A stretch of 41,604 nucleotides of DNA from Chlamydiales bacterium (GTDB taxonomy: Bacteria; Chlamydiota; Chlamydiia; Chlamydiales; Rhabdochlamydiaceae): positions 1-41,604 of the forward strand of contig JAITFW010000077.1 in the NCBI GenBank assembly GCA_031281085.1, given 5' to 3'. The notes beneath the pieces were generated by a model. The model did not search any database, was not told the origin of the DNA, and worked only from the letters and a program-made list of their open reading frames with translations. Below are positions 34,483 through 41,604 of the stretch, in pieces. The stretch's first letter is position 1. Each line of letters starts with the position of its first letter. The translations under genes and the position numbers were made by a program.

Positions 34483-35445
34483 ATGAAAAAAGTAGTTGTA
34501 ATTGGTGGTGGGACAGGTAACTTTAGCGTTTTAAGAGGATTAAAAGATTACCCTGTGAATTTAAGTGCCATTGTTTCTATGGCTGATGATGGGGGGAGCA
34601 CAGGAATCTTGCGAGATGAGTTAGGAGTGCTACCTCCTGGAGATGTCCGACAGTGTTTGATTGCTCTTTCAAATTCTTCTAATATGATGCGCTCTTTAAT
34701 GAATTATCGTTTTGAAAACGGGGGATTAGAAGGGCATAGCTTTGGAAATCTTCTTCTTTCCGCTCTGGAAAAAGTAACAGGTAGCTTTGAAAAAGCTGTA
34801 GAAGAGATGGGTAAAATTTTATTTATCAAGGGTAAGGTGATTCCTGTCACCACTCATCAGGTGCGTTTAAAAATGCTTTTAAGCAATCGGAAATTACTAG
34901 AAGGAGAAAGAGAGGTGTATCTTTCTCATGAGATTGATCAAGGGTATAAAAGTATTTACTTAGAGCCCTTTCCTAAAGCAAATCCCCTCGCAATTGATGA
35001 AATTATGAATGCCGATGTGATTATTTTAGGCCCAGGAGGGCTTCATACCTCTTTAATTCCTAATTTGCTCGTTGAAGGGTTAAGCGCAGCTCTTTGCACT
35101 TCTACTGCAAAAAAAGCATTTGTAGTGAATTTAATGAATCGCAAAGGGCAAACCACCGGATTTAAAGTCAGTGATTATTTAGAGGAAATTGTTCGTTTTA
35201 TTGGAAAAGATATTTTTGACTATATTTTAGTGAATAATGAATCCCCTCCCCAGGAGTTAATAGAGGTCTATTCTGATGAGGGTCAAATTGTAGAAAACGA
35301 TTTAAAAGACGCTCGGATTATAGCTTCTTCTCTTTTAGGAGGACCAAAAGAAATTCCTAAAAAAGATTTATTAAAAAGAAACCTTATTCGTCATGATTCT
35401 AAAAAATTAGCACAAGAGTTGATAAAAATTGTTAATGATCTTTGA
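34483..35445 (+). CDS. yvcK: YvcK/CofD-like UDP-sugar-binding protein
   Basis: A 320-residue member of the gluconeogenesis-factor (YvcK, UPF0052) family. It begins VVVIGGGTGNFSVLRGLKDYP, then SAIVSMADDGGSTGILRDELGVLPPGDVRQCLIALS and GHSFGNLLLSALE. The later motif is ADVIILGPGGLHTSLIPNLLVEGL. In other bacteria it binds UDP-GlcNAc and affects cell-wall synthesis and carbon use. The length is normal. It overlaps the following HAD gene by 11 bases, so the two are translationally coupled. Confidence 0.9.
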   Translation: MKKVVVIGGGTGNFSVLRGLKDYPVNLSAIVSMADDGGSTGILRDELGVLPPGDVRQCLIALSNSSNMMRSLMNYRFENGGLEGHSFGNLLLSALEKVTGSFEKAVEEMGKILFIKGKVIPVTTHQVRLKMLLSNRKLLEGEREVYLSHEIDQGYKSIYLEPFPKANPLAIDEIMNADVIILGPGGLHTSLIPNLLVEGLSAALCTSTAKKAFVVNLMNRKGQTTGFKVSDYLEEIVRFIGKDIFDYILVNNESPPQELIEVYSDEGQIVENDLKDARIIASSLLGGPKEIPKKDLLKRNLIRHDSKKLAQELIKIVNDL

Positions 35446-36100
35446 TCTCGATGATACGCTAGTTAAGACATCTGATTGCATTGTACATGTATTGCTCGAG
35501 CGTAGTTTGCGTGCAATGGTAAGTAAGGGTTTTAAAACACAGAGCTTCTATCAAGCGCTTTTTCTTTTAAGAGAGTTGAATAAGCAAGCTTCAAATGCAG
35601 AAGAAGCTTTAAAAGAATTTGTTATGAGTATGCGTGAAGATCTTGAATTTATCAATATCGGCAAGGAACAACTTATTCATTTTACATTAGATATGCCCAT
35701 TTTCCCTTTAGAATTAGCTGTTGAAACTCTTCATTTATTAAAGAAAAAAAAACATGATTTGTGCTTGGTAACGATAGGGAAAAAATCTTTACAAAGGCAA
35801 AAACTAGAAAAAGCTGGTATTGATCCAATTCTTTTTAGTAAGATCATTGTATCTGAAGATAGAGATAAAAAACCTCATTACGAAAAGCTTTTGGCGGAAT
35901 TTGACTGTAGCCCAGATCAAGTAATGGTTTGTGGGGATCGTGTTTCTGTAGACCTTGAACCAGCGATACAATTGAACTGTAAGACAGTGCATATGTTACA
36001 TGGCAGAGGTTTAAGCATGAAAGAAAAAACATCTAGAGCTAAAATTACTTACCGCATTTCGAGCTTAATAGAGTTAAGCGACTTAAAAGAGTTGAAATAA
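35435..36100 (+). CDS. HAD-superfamily hydrolase
   Basis: A 221-residue phosphatase-like protein. Motif I is MIFDLDDTLVKTSD (nucleophile Asp4 with the second Asp two residues later). Motif II is HDLCLVTIGKKSLQ, the Lys region is SEDRDKKPHYEKLL, and motif IV is VMVCGDRVSVDLEPAIQLNCKTV with the GDxxxxD pattern. A helical cap lies at about 20-80. The substrate is unknown. ATG at 35435 was chosen over the TTG at 35429 because motif I normally starts at once. The gene overlaps the end of yvcK. Confidence 0.82.
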   Translation: MIFDLDDTLVKTSDCIVHVLLERSLRAMVSKGFKTQSFYQALFLLRELNKQASNAEEALKEFVMSMREDLEFINIGKEQLIHFTLDMPIFPLELAVETLHLLKKKKHDLCLVTIGKKSLQRQKLEKAGIDPILFSKIIVSEDRDKKPHYEKLLAEFDCSPDQVMVCGDRVSVDLEPAIQLNCKTVHMLHGRGLSMKEKTSRAKITYRISSLIELSDLKELK

Positions 36101-36146
36101 ATGGTTTTAAACTAACATTTTCATTTTGAAAATAGGGGAAAAGGAT

Positions 36147-36704
36147 ATGATAACAGGCAATCAAATTTCTCCAGGGATGATTCTTTCTATTGATGATAGA
36201 ATGCATAGGGTAGAGTCCTGTATTAAAGTAACTGTTGCTAAAGATAATCCTTTTGTAAAAGCAACGTTAAAGGATCTTTTAACAGAAAAGATATCTGAAA
36301 AAAATTTTAAACTCAATCAAGTTGTAATAGATGCTGTTCCTCTTGAGAGATCTCTGGAGTATCTATATCTAGAAAAAGAAAATTACTTGTTCCTCGATAT
36401 AGGAAATTTGGAACAGGTTTTAGTTCCCTCTCAGATTGTCGGAAATAAAATAAATTATTTGAAGGAAGGGACTTCTTTAAAGGCCATATTCTATGGCAAT
36501 ACTGTCTTTTCTATTGAATTGCCTCAGTTTTTAGAACTTCTTGTGCTCAAAACAGAAGAAATGGAATCGGCATTAAAAATGACCCATTCTACGAAAATGG
36601 CTTTATTAGAAACCGGGGCTAAAATTGAAGTGCCTGTTTTTATCGAATCTGGGGATATTATAAAGATAGATACACAAGCAAATGAATACATTCAGAGGGT
36701 TTAG
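36147..36704 (+). CDS. efp: Elongation factor P
   Basis: A 185-residue EF-P, which helps peptide bond formation at proline stretches. It has three beta domains. The N-terminal KOW-like domain has ISPGMILSIDDRMHRVESCIKVTVAKDNPFVKATLKDLL, whose tip Lys32 corresponds to the modified lysine of E. coli. The loop reads VTVAKDN rather than VKPGKG. The central part includes LEYLYLEKENYLFLDIGN and LELLVLKTEE. The end, ALLETGAKIEVPVFIESGDIIKIDTQANEYIQRV, is typical of the chlamydial proteins I recall (Efp1). ATG at 36147 has AGGGG upstream; the longer frame to 36126 begins with TTG and is unlikely. It precedes accB as in Chlamydia. Confidence 0.93.
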   Translation: MITGNQISPGMILSIDDRMHRVESCIKVTVAKDNPFVKATLKDLLTEKISEKNFKLNQVVIDAVPLERSLEYLYLEKENYLFLDIGNLEQVLVPSQIVGNKINYLKEGTSLKAIFYGNTVFSIELPQFLELLVLKTEEMESALKMTHSTKMALLETGAKIEVPVFIESGDIIKIDTQANEYIQRV

Positions 36705-36718
36705 AAGGAGGCATAAGA

Positions 36719-37183
36719 GTGGATCTTAAAGAAATTAAGCATTTGATGAATGCTATGAAAGAATCAGGTATCCAAAAGTTGGTCATTAAAAAAAAAGAAG
36801 GAGATGAGCTACATTTAGAAAATCAGGTTAATTCTGGTATATCATCTATGGGTTTCCCATCTGTACAGCACGATAAAGAGCAGACTTTTTCCGCTCCTTC
36901 TATACATTCATCAGAAAGATCATCTTCTGTTGTAAAAGAAGAAAAACCAGGGCAATATATCACAGCTCCTCTAGTAGGGACGTTTTATAGCTCTGCTTCA
37001 CCAGATGATGAGCCATTTGTCAAAGTAGGAGATATGGTGAAAGAAGACACGGTTCTCTGTATTATTGAAGCCATGAAGGTGATGAATGAGGTAAAAGCAG
37101 GGAAAAGCGGCAAAATTGCAGAAATTCTTGTAGAAAACGGATATCCTGTAGAATTTGGAACCAAAATGTTCCGCATTGTATAA
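36719..37183 (+). CDS. accB: Biotin carboxyl carrier protein of acetyl-CoA carboxylase
   Basis: A 154-residue BCCP that carries biotin for malonyl-CoA synthesis. The N-terminal helix MDLKEIKHLMNAMKESGIQKLVI is followed by a Ser/Pro/Glu-rich linker (about 38-76). The biotinyl domain has APLVGTFYSSASPDDEPFVKVGD and the target EAMKVMNEV, with the biotinylated Lys at 120. The start is GTG at 36719-36721 with a strong AGGAGG eight bases upstream, directly after efp. It is followed by accC. Confidence 0.95.
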   Translation: MDLKEIKHLMNAMKESGIQKLVIKKKEGDELHLENQVNSGISSMGFPSVQHDKEQTFSAPSIHSSERSSSVVKEEKPGQYITAPLVGTFYSSASPDDEPFVKVGDMVKEDTVLCIIEAMKVMNEVKAGKSGKIAEILVENGYPVEFGTKMFRIV

Positions 37184-37210
37184 TCAATTTTCTTTTTAAG
37201 TGTGTGGAAT

Positions 37211-38578
37211 ATGCAAAAAGTTTTAATTGCTAATCGGGGTGAAATTGCTGTACGAATTATTCAAGCATGTCATGATTTAGGTTTACAAACAGTTGCCGTA
37301 TATTCTCAAGCAGATGCAGAAGCTCTGCATGTACTACATGCAGATGAAGCAATCTGTGTGGGAGAGCCATCTCTCTTAAAATCCTATCTCAAAGTACCCA
37401 ATATTTTATCCGCATGTGAAGTAACAGGAGCAGATGCTATTCATCCAGGATATGGTTTCTTAAGTGAAAATGCGAATTTTGCCTCTATTTGTGAAAGCTG
37501 TGGAGTGAACTTTATCGGGCCTTCTGCTCAAACAATTGCTCTTTTAGGAGATAAAGCTAAGGCAAAAGCTACTGCAAAAAAGGTTAAGTGCCCTGTGATA
37601 CCAGGCTCAAAAGGCATCATTTCAGACGTAAAAGAGGCGTTAAAAGAAGCCAAGCAAATAGGGTTTCCTATTTTTATTAAAGCATCTGCTGGTGGTGGTG
37701 GTAAGGGGATTCGTATAGCTCATACCATTGAAGAATTTGTAAGGCAGTTCTCTGCTGCAAAAGCAGAAGCAGAAGCCAACTTTAATAATGCAGATGTCTA
37801 TCTAGAAAAAATGATTGTAAATCCTCGTCACATTGAGATACAAGTTTTAGGAGATAAACATGGAAATTATATACATCTAGGAGAAAGGGATTGTACTATT
37901 CAGAGAAGAAGGCAAAAGTTAATAGAAGAAGCTCCTTCTCTATTATTAAGTCCTTCTTTACGTAAAAAAATGGGAGAAGCTGCTATTGAAATTGTTAAAG
38001 CTGCTCATTATCATTCTGTAGGAACAGTAGAGTTTTTATTAGATGAGAACAAAAATTTTTACTTTATGGAAGTAAATACGCGCATTCAAGTAGAGCATAC
38101 CATTACAGAAGAGTTAACAGGGATTGACTTAGTCAAAGAGCAAATGAAAGTAGCAATGGGTGAAAAATTGAAAGTAAAACAAAAAGATATTTGTTTTGAT
38201 GGGCATATCATTCAATGCCGAATTAATGCAGAGAACCCCGCAAATCATTTTACGCCTTGCCCTGGAACATTAGAATATTATATTCCCCCTACAGGTCCTC
38301 ATGTGCGTATAGATAGCGCTTGTTATTCTGGTTGTCGAATCTCACCCTATTACGATTCCATGATTGCTAAATTAATTGTAAAAGGGAAAGATCGTAAAGA
38401 AGCAATTGCAATTGCTAAAAGAGCTCTAAGGGAATTCCATATTGGTGGGATAGATTCTACAATCGCTTTCCACTTGTTTATGTTAGAGGATAGGTGTTTT
38501 TTGAAAAATGAGCATTTTATCAATTATATTGATCTGTTAATTGCAGAAGGATGTAATTTCACTAAATCTAAAGAATAA
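37211..38578 (+). CDS. accC: Biotin carboxylase subunit of acetyl-CoA carboxylase
   Basis: A 455-residue ATP-grasp enzyme that carboxylates the biotin of AccB. The motifs are KVLIANRGEIAVRII, GADAIHPGYGFLSENA, the glycine-rich ATP lid KASAGGGGKGIRIA, HIEIQVLGDKHGNYIHLGERDCTIQRR, and FYFMEVNTRIQVEHTITEELTGIDLV with the catalytic residues. The last block is EFHIGGIDSTIAFH. ATG at 37211 gives the standard MQKVLIANRGE start; the frame's GTG at 37202 is less likely. The neighbours efp-accB-accC match Chlamydia. Confidence 0.96.
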   Translation: MQKVLIANRGEIAVRIIQACHDLGLQTVAVYSQADAEALHVLHADEAICVGEPSLLKSYLKVPNILSACEVTGADAIHPGYGFLSENANFASICESCGVNFIGPSAQTIALLGDKAKAKATAKKVKCPVIPGSKGIISDVKEALKEAKQIGFPIFIKASAGGGGKGIRIAHTIEEFVRQFSAAKAEAEANFNNADVYLEKMIVNPRHIEIQVLGDKHGNYIHLGERDCTIQRRRQKLIEEAPSLLLSPSLRKKMGEAAIEIVKAAHYHSVGTVEFLLDENKNFYFMEVNTRIQVEHTITEELTGIDLVKEQMKVAMGEKLKVKQKDICFDGHIIQCRINAENPANHFTPCPGTLEYYIPPTGPHVRIDSACYSGCRISPYYDSMIAKLIVKGKDRKEAIAIAKRALREFHIGGIDSTIAFHLFMLEDRCFLKNEHFINYIDLLIAEGCNFTKSKE

Positions 38579-38875
38579 ATGTCTATGTATTCCACATCTG
38601 TATTCTCTAAGAACGTACTTCTTGTCGATGATATCTTTGATTCTGGCAACACCCTTTTTCAGGCACACCAAGCGCTTGCTAAGAAAAAACCTAAATCTTT
38701 AAGATCTTTAGTTCTGCTTTCTAAAAATATCTCCGATTTAGAATATCGACCTGACTGCCTATTATTTTCTGTAGAGAATCAGTTTATGGTAGGTTATGGC
38801 TTGGATTATAAAGAACACTATCGTGGATGGAAAGGAATCTACCTTTTTAAAGAGGCAGTTTCCCATCTTCCATGA
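38579..38875 (+). CDS. Truncated phosphoribosyltransferase (hypoxanthine type)
   Basis: Only 98 residues. It carries the PRPP-binding loop VLLVDDIFDSGNTL (13-26) and the C-terminal signature QFMVGYGLDYKEHYRGWKGIYLF of hypoxanthine/guanine phosphoribosyltransferases. The family normally has about 170-185 residues; the N-terminal half, with hood and core strands, is absent. The ATG follows the accC stop immediately (TAAATG) and nothing upstream in any frame restores the missing part. It may be a degraded gene, or a remnant fused downstream of accC by deletion. In Chlamydia rplM follows accC (recalled), so this junction is also rearranged. Confidence 0.72.
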   Translation: MSMYSTSVFSKNVLLVDDIFDSGNTLFQAHQALAKKKPKSLRSLVLLSKNISDLEYRPDCLLFSVENQFMVGYGLDYKEHYRGWKGIYLFKEAVSHLP

Positions 38876-39005
38876 AGCATCTAAAATATTTACCAGTAAA
38901 TTTATGTGTTTTATAACTATGAGTACATGTATCCTTTGATGTTTGATTTAATGTAGAAAAAGAAGATGGATTTACGAACAATTTCGAATGAAGAAGGAAA
39001 CTTAC
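38876..39005. other. Intergenic stretch before rfbA
   Basis: No gene. AT-rich, probably with the rfbA promoter, but no clear pair. AAGGAA at 38994-38999 is a good Shine-Dalgarno for the GTG start at 39006 and decides that start. Confidence 0.4.
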
Positions 39006-39896
39006 GTGAAAGGAATCATTCTTGCAGGAGGTAAAGGAACTAGGCTCTATCCTATTACAATGGGTGTATGTAAGCAGCTTTTACCTGTATTTGACAAGCC
39101 GATGATTTATTACCCTTTGGCTGTTCTTATGCTAGCTGGTATTAAAGAAGTCTTAATTATTTCTACATTAGAAGATAGAGCGTGTTTTCAACGGCTTTTT
39201 AAAGATGGTTCAGACTTAGGGATTTCTATTTCTTATGCACTACAAGAAAAACCAGAAGGGATTGCTCAGTCTTTTTTAATAGGAGAGTCTTTTATCAATC
39301 AAGAGAATGTAGCGTTAATCTTAGGAGATAACATTTTTTATGGGCATCAGCTCCCTCAATTACTAAAAGAATCATCTTCTTTTATAAAAGGAGCTACTAT
39401 TTTTGGCTATGAGGTAAAAGACCCCCATCGTTATGGAGTATTAGAGTTTGATGCGAATCAAGAAGTAGTGGATATTGTGGAAAAGCCTTCTCATCCTAAA
39501 TCTAATTTTGTAGTTACAGGTCTTTATTATTATGATCACCAAGTCGTATCCATTGCGAAACAGTTAAAGCCATCTAGAAGAGGAGAATATGAAATCACTG
39601 ACCTGAATCAGTTTTACTTAAGAAAAAAGCAACTACAGGTTACCTTATTCGATCGTGGTTTTGCGTGGTTAGATGCTGGGACTCATGATGCGCTTCAACA
39701 AGCTTCTTCATATGTAAAAACCATTCAGGAAAGGCAGGGGGTTTATATTGCTTGTCTAGAAGAGATTGCCTATCAGATGGGCTTTATTGATTTAGATCAA
39801 TTACAGAAAATAACATCCTTTTATGCAGATACCGATTATGGCAGATACTTGCAAAAGCTTATGCAAAAAGAAGATGCAAAATTAGCTAGGGTATAG
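39006..39896 (+). CDS. rfbA: Glucose-1-phosphate thymidylyltransferase
   Basis: A 296-residue nucleotidyltransferase that makes dTDP-glucose from dTTP and glucose-1-P, the first step to dTDP-rhamnose. It has VKGIILAGGKGTRLYPITMGVCKQLLPVFDKPMIYYPL, EKPEGIAQSFLIGESFI, LILGDNIFYG, EKPSHPKSNFVVTGLYYYD and FAWLDAGTHDAL. GTG at 39006 matches the usual MKGIILAGG start and has AAGGAA six bases upstream. ATG at 38988 adds six residues without ribosome-binding support. No other rml genes are in the window. It overlaps the convergent YitT gene by 11 bases. Confidence 0.92.
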   Translation: MKGIILAGGKGTRLYPITMGVCKQLLPVFDKPMIYYPLAVLMLAGIKEVLIISTLEDRACFQRLFKDGSDLGISISYALQEKPEGIAQSFLIGESFINQENVALILGDNIFYGHQLPQLLKESSSFIKGATIFGYEVKDPHRYGVLEFDANQEVVDIVEKPSHPKSNFVVTGLYYYDHQVVSIAKQLKPSRRGEYEITDLNQFYLRKKQLQVTLFDRGFAWLDAGTHDALQQASSYVKTIQERQGVYIACLEEIAYQMGFIDLDQLQKITSFYADTDYGRYLQKLMQKEDAKLARV

Positions 39897-40782
39897 ATTT
39901 AAAACGAGAGCGTTTTTTGTAAGGAGCGTTTGTCTTTTTCCCATATATGACTTCGTGTAAGTCTTCAATAGCCATAAAAGCACTAGGATCTTCTCTTAAT
40001 ACAATTTCTTTTAATTCAGCAAGGTCTAAACGCTCAACTATGATAAAAATAATCTCCTTAGCATCTCCTGAAAATCCCCCTTTACCATGCATAATTGTTA
40101 GACCAAGGCCTAACTCATTAATAATCGCATGAGAGAGCTCTTTAGATTTAGATGACATGATAAGCACAGATTTTATCTCATCAAGACCCACAATCACCAA
40201 GTCCATCATTTTGAAAGCAACGATGTACGTCATTAAAGACTGCAGAGCAATGTGCCAGTCTTTAAAAATCAATCCATAAGCACCGAAGATAAATACATTC
40301 ACAAATAGGACAACTTGTCCCACTGTAAACCCTTTTTTACGGTTGATGATAATTGCTAAGATTTCCGTGCCATCTAAGCATCCTCCATGGCGAATGATGA
40401 GTCCAACTCCAACCCCTAAAATAGCACCACCGAATACAATAACTTCTAAAGAGTCTGCCGTAAAAGGAGGGGATTGACGTAAAAGACTTAAAAATCCTGC
40501 GAATAGGAGCACCGCAACTAGCATGTGTATGACAAAAGACCTACGAATATGTTTATACGCGAGATAGATAAAAGGCAGGTTTAGAGCGATTAGAATAAAA
40601 GATAGATATCCATCCCCGTACAAACGGCCAAAGATTAGAGCAATACCTACAATCCCGCCATCGATTAACTGATTAGGAATCAGAAATATTCTTACAGAAA
40701 CAGCAGATAAAAATGCTCCTATAACTATCCAAAGAAAACTGAATATATGATGTTTAGTAATTTTAAAATAAGACTTACTCAT
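39886..40782 (-). CDS. YitT-family membrane protein (DUF161/DUF2179)
   Basis: A 298-residue protein with about five or six membrane helices between residues 15 and 205 and a small soluble DUF2179 domain at about 225-280. The family marks are FLIPNQLIDGGIVGIALIFG near 30-50, GVGLIIRHGGCLDGTEILAIIINRKKGFTVGQ, and KMMDLVIVGLDEIKSVLIMSSKSKELSHAI. The function of the family is not settled. It ends inside the last codons of rfbA on the other strand, and the next gene upstream is tRNA-Asp. Confidence 0.88.
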   Translation of the reverse strand: MSKSYFKITKHHIFSFLWIVIGAFLSAVSVRIFLIPNQLIDGGIVGIALIFGRLYGDGYLSFILIALNLPFIYLAYKHIRRSFVIHMLVAVLLFAGFLSLLRQSPPFTADSLEVIVFGGAILGVGVGLIIRHGGCLDGTEILAIIINRKKGFTVGQVVLFVNVFIFGAYGLIFKDWHIALQSLMTYIVAFKMMDLVIVGLDEIKSVLIMSSKSKELSHAIINELGLGLTIMHGKGGFSGDAKEIIFIIVERLDLAELKEIVLREDPSAFMAIEDLHEVIYGKKTNAPYKKRSRFKSIP

Positions 40783-40832
40783 AATAGATCTATTTAAGCA
40801 AGATTTATAACAAACGACTGATAATTTACAAA

Positions 40833-40906
40833 CGCGAGAGACGGGACTTGAACCCGCAACCTCCGCCGTGACAGGGCGGCGCTCTAACCAGTTGAGCTAC
40901 TCCCGC
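40833..40906 (-). tRNA. tRNA-Asp (GTC)
   Basis: On the minus strand a 74-base cloverleaf. The acceptor GCGGGAG pairs with CTCTCGC (one G-T). The D-arm is GCTCAACTGGTTAGAGC, the anticodon arm CCGCC CTGTCAC GGCGG carries anticodon GTC, and the T-arm is GCGGGTTCAAGTCCCGT. The discriminator is G, as expected for Asp. No CCA is encoded. It lies 15 bases after tRNA-Val, so the two are cotranscribed. Confidence 0.95.
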
Positions 40907-40921
40907 AAATGTGGCAGTTTT

Positions 40922-40994
40922 TGGGCGCAACAGGACTCGAACCTATGACCACCTGTGTGTAAGACAGGAGCTCTACCAACTGAGCTATGCGCCC
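40922..40994 (-). tRNA. tRNA-Val (TAC)
   Basis: On the minus strand a 73-base cloverleaf. The acceptor GGGCGCA pairs with TGCGCCC. The D-arm is GCTCAGTTGGTAGAGC, the anticodon arm CCTGT CTTACAC ACAGG carries anticodon TAC, and the T-arm is ATAGGTTCGAGTCCTGT. The discriminator is A. No CCA is encoded. It is the first of the Val-Asp pair. Confidence 0.95.
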
Positions 40995-41012
40995 CCAAGT
41001 AACAAAGTACGT

Positions 41013-41041
41013 AGTTTAAGCACATAAGAGTTTTTCTACAA
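41013..41041 (-). promoter_or_regulatory. Promoter for the tRNA-Val-Asp pair
   Basis: On the minus strand TTGTAG (41041-41036), a 17-base spacer and TAAACT (41018-41013) lie about 20 bp upstream of tRNA-Val. Spacing and position are right, and the hexamers are moderate matches. Confidence 0.45.
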
Positions 41042-41164
41042 GAGATTTCAAGATAACTTCTGTAAATTTTGAGACTGTCCATTTTTTTCCCGATTTCTAT
41101 TAAGGTTTCCTTATGGATTCATCCATAGAATGACAAATAGCTTTTTATTGATAGATTTTGCAAT

Positions 41165-41215
41165 CCAAAAATGATCCGTAAAAAGTTATTGGTTATTCTA
41201 CGGATTAATTTTTGG
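41165..41215. repeat. Imperfect inverted repeat (hairpin)
   Basis: CCAAAAATGATCCGTA at 41165-41180 pairs with TACGGATTAATTTTTGG at 41199-41215 apart from a mismatch and a one-base bulge. A second, weaker hairpin (ATCTGTGAA ... TTTACAGAT) follows at about 41228-41260. They lie between the tRNA pair and the disrupted ATPase gene and could be terminators of genes outside or a decayed repeat. Confidence 0.45.
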
Positions 41216-41313
41216 TATAAAAAAGTATCTGTGAATCGATATTTGCTGGTTTACAGATTGATCCATATGGAAAAAAGCATTACAATATGAGTTTAAAATC
41301 AGGAGAAAAATCG

Positions 41314-41390
41314 ATGAGAGATACCCCATTTATTGGTCGAGCAACTGAAATGGAAAGGTTGAAAGGACTTCTAAGCAAAAAAAGTGCTAG
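41314..41390 (+). pseudogene. 5' end of an AAA-type ATPase gene cut by an IS
   Basis: ATG at 41314-41316 with a strong AGGAG at 41301-41305. The peptide MRDTPFIGRATEMERLKGLL followed by SKKSA matches the N-terminus of the ATPases that begin FIGRexEl..L..l...k.a.l..i.GRRRiGKT. The Walker A region would follow, but the reading runs into the IS end at 41391 and then a stop. Only about 26 codons remain. The rest may lie beyond the IS, outside the window. Confidence 0.6.
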
Positions 41391-41604
41391 GGCGTGTCGA
41401 CAATTAAGCCAGATCACAAAGGCAGTTAAGTAAACTGCAGATAAAAAGTGACAAGAAGTCTTATCATAACGGGTAGCAATGGCTTGATAAAGCTTCAACT
41501 TAGCAAAAAAATTCTCAATAAGATGCCTGCTTCTATATAAATGCCTATCATAATTCCTTGGTTTTTTGGCATTCCTTTTTGGTGGTATTACAATACCTTT
41601 ACCT
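41391..41604 (-). mobile_element. IS5-family insertion sequence, one end with transposase C-terminus
   Basis: Minus-strand reading from the window edge gives KGIVIPPKRNAKKPRNYDRH, then LYRSRHLIENFFAKLKLYQA and IATRYDKTSCHFLSAVYLTAFVIWLN. This is the C-terminal part of an IS5-family DDE transposase of a group different from the decayed copies. It includes the catalytic Glu in RSRHLIENFF. The terminus GGCGTGTCGACAATTAAGCC at 41391-41410 has the look of an IS inverted repeat and is preceded by CTAG, a typical IS5 target. The transposase frame passes through this end without a stop. Confidence 0.8.

Noticed and set aside
40897-41082. 61-codon minus-strand frame over tRNA-Val
   Set aside because: It is tRNA sequence read as protein (SSVGRAPVLHTGGHRFES is a common tRNA translation artefact).
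1-41604. CRISPR arrays, rRNA genes and a replication origin
   Set aside because: No regularly spaced repeats, no 16S/23S signatures and no DnaA-box cluster were seen.

Overview
The window is AT-rich DNA from a member of the Chlamydiales, most likely an environmental (Rhabdochlamydia-, Simkania- or Parachlamydia-like) lineage. The assignment rests on gene content and order recalled from chlamydial genomes. The run rpsA-nusA-infB-rbfA-truB ... ychF ... sctU-sctV-copN-scc1 has the order known in Chlamydia, rpe ... efp-accB-accC is a second such block, and the small basic proteins + ybeY + CBS-protein cluster is a third. The family cannot be fixed from sequence reading alone. Insertion-sequence debris and two miniature elements fit the IS-rich environmental chlamydiae better than the streamlined Chlamydiaceae.

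Layout. 1-1130: the tail of an unknown reading frame and a decayed IS5-family transposase, itself split by a 130-bp TA-flanked miniature element. 1131-10873 (minus strand): CBS/CorC membrane protein, YbeY, two tiny basic proteins, tandem DUF502 proteins, 3-methyladenine DNA glycosylase, RNase R, a HAD hydrolase, FolD, an internally deleted inositol-monophosphatase-like protein, an MreD-like membrane protein and a sugar-phosphate transferase. 10874-12637: a graveyard of IS630, IS5 and IS982 remnants, one orphan 140-residue frame and the second miniature-element copy. 12638-19274 (minus): a type III secretion operon (sctU, sctV, copN/sctW, scc1, a 70-residue protein, a transglutaminase-like/TPR protein) behind a good sigma70-type promoter. 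19283-21518 (minus): a THUMP-type RNA methyltransferase and the GTPase YchF. 21771-24108 (plus): two bilobed-hydrophobic Inc-like proteins sitting where ribF is found in Chlamydia. 24103-30822 (minus): the translation block truB, rbfA, infB, nusA, rpsA. 30990-39896 (plus): an aspartokinase without ACT domains, a large unknown protein, rpe, yvcK, a HAD hydrolase, efp, accB, accC, a half-length phosphoribosyltransferase and rfbA. 39886-40994 (minus): a YitT-family membrane protein, tRNA-Asp and tRNA-Val. 41314-41604: the first residues of an AAA-type ATPase cut off by an IS5-family element whose transposase runs off the window.

The most interesting object is the second Inc-like protein (22951-24108). 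After its membrane hairpin it carries, in order, a proline run, a WH2-like segment, and a C-terminal amphipathic segment followed by an acidic tail with Trp (EWED). That is the order found in WASP-family activators of the Arp2/3 complex. It may be a membrane-anchored actin-nucleation mimic; this is inference from motif reading. Other oddities are a T3SS SctU whose NPTH autocleavage motif reads NPIH, an inositol-monophosphatase relative that has lost key metal-site residues, and a phosphoribosyltransferase lacking its N-terminal half.
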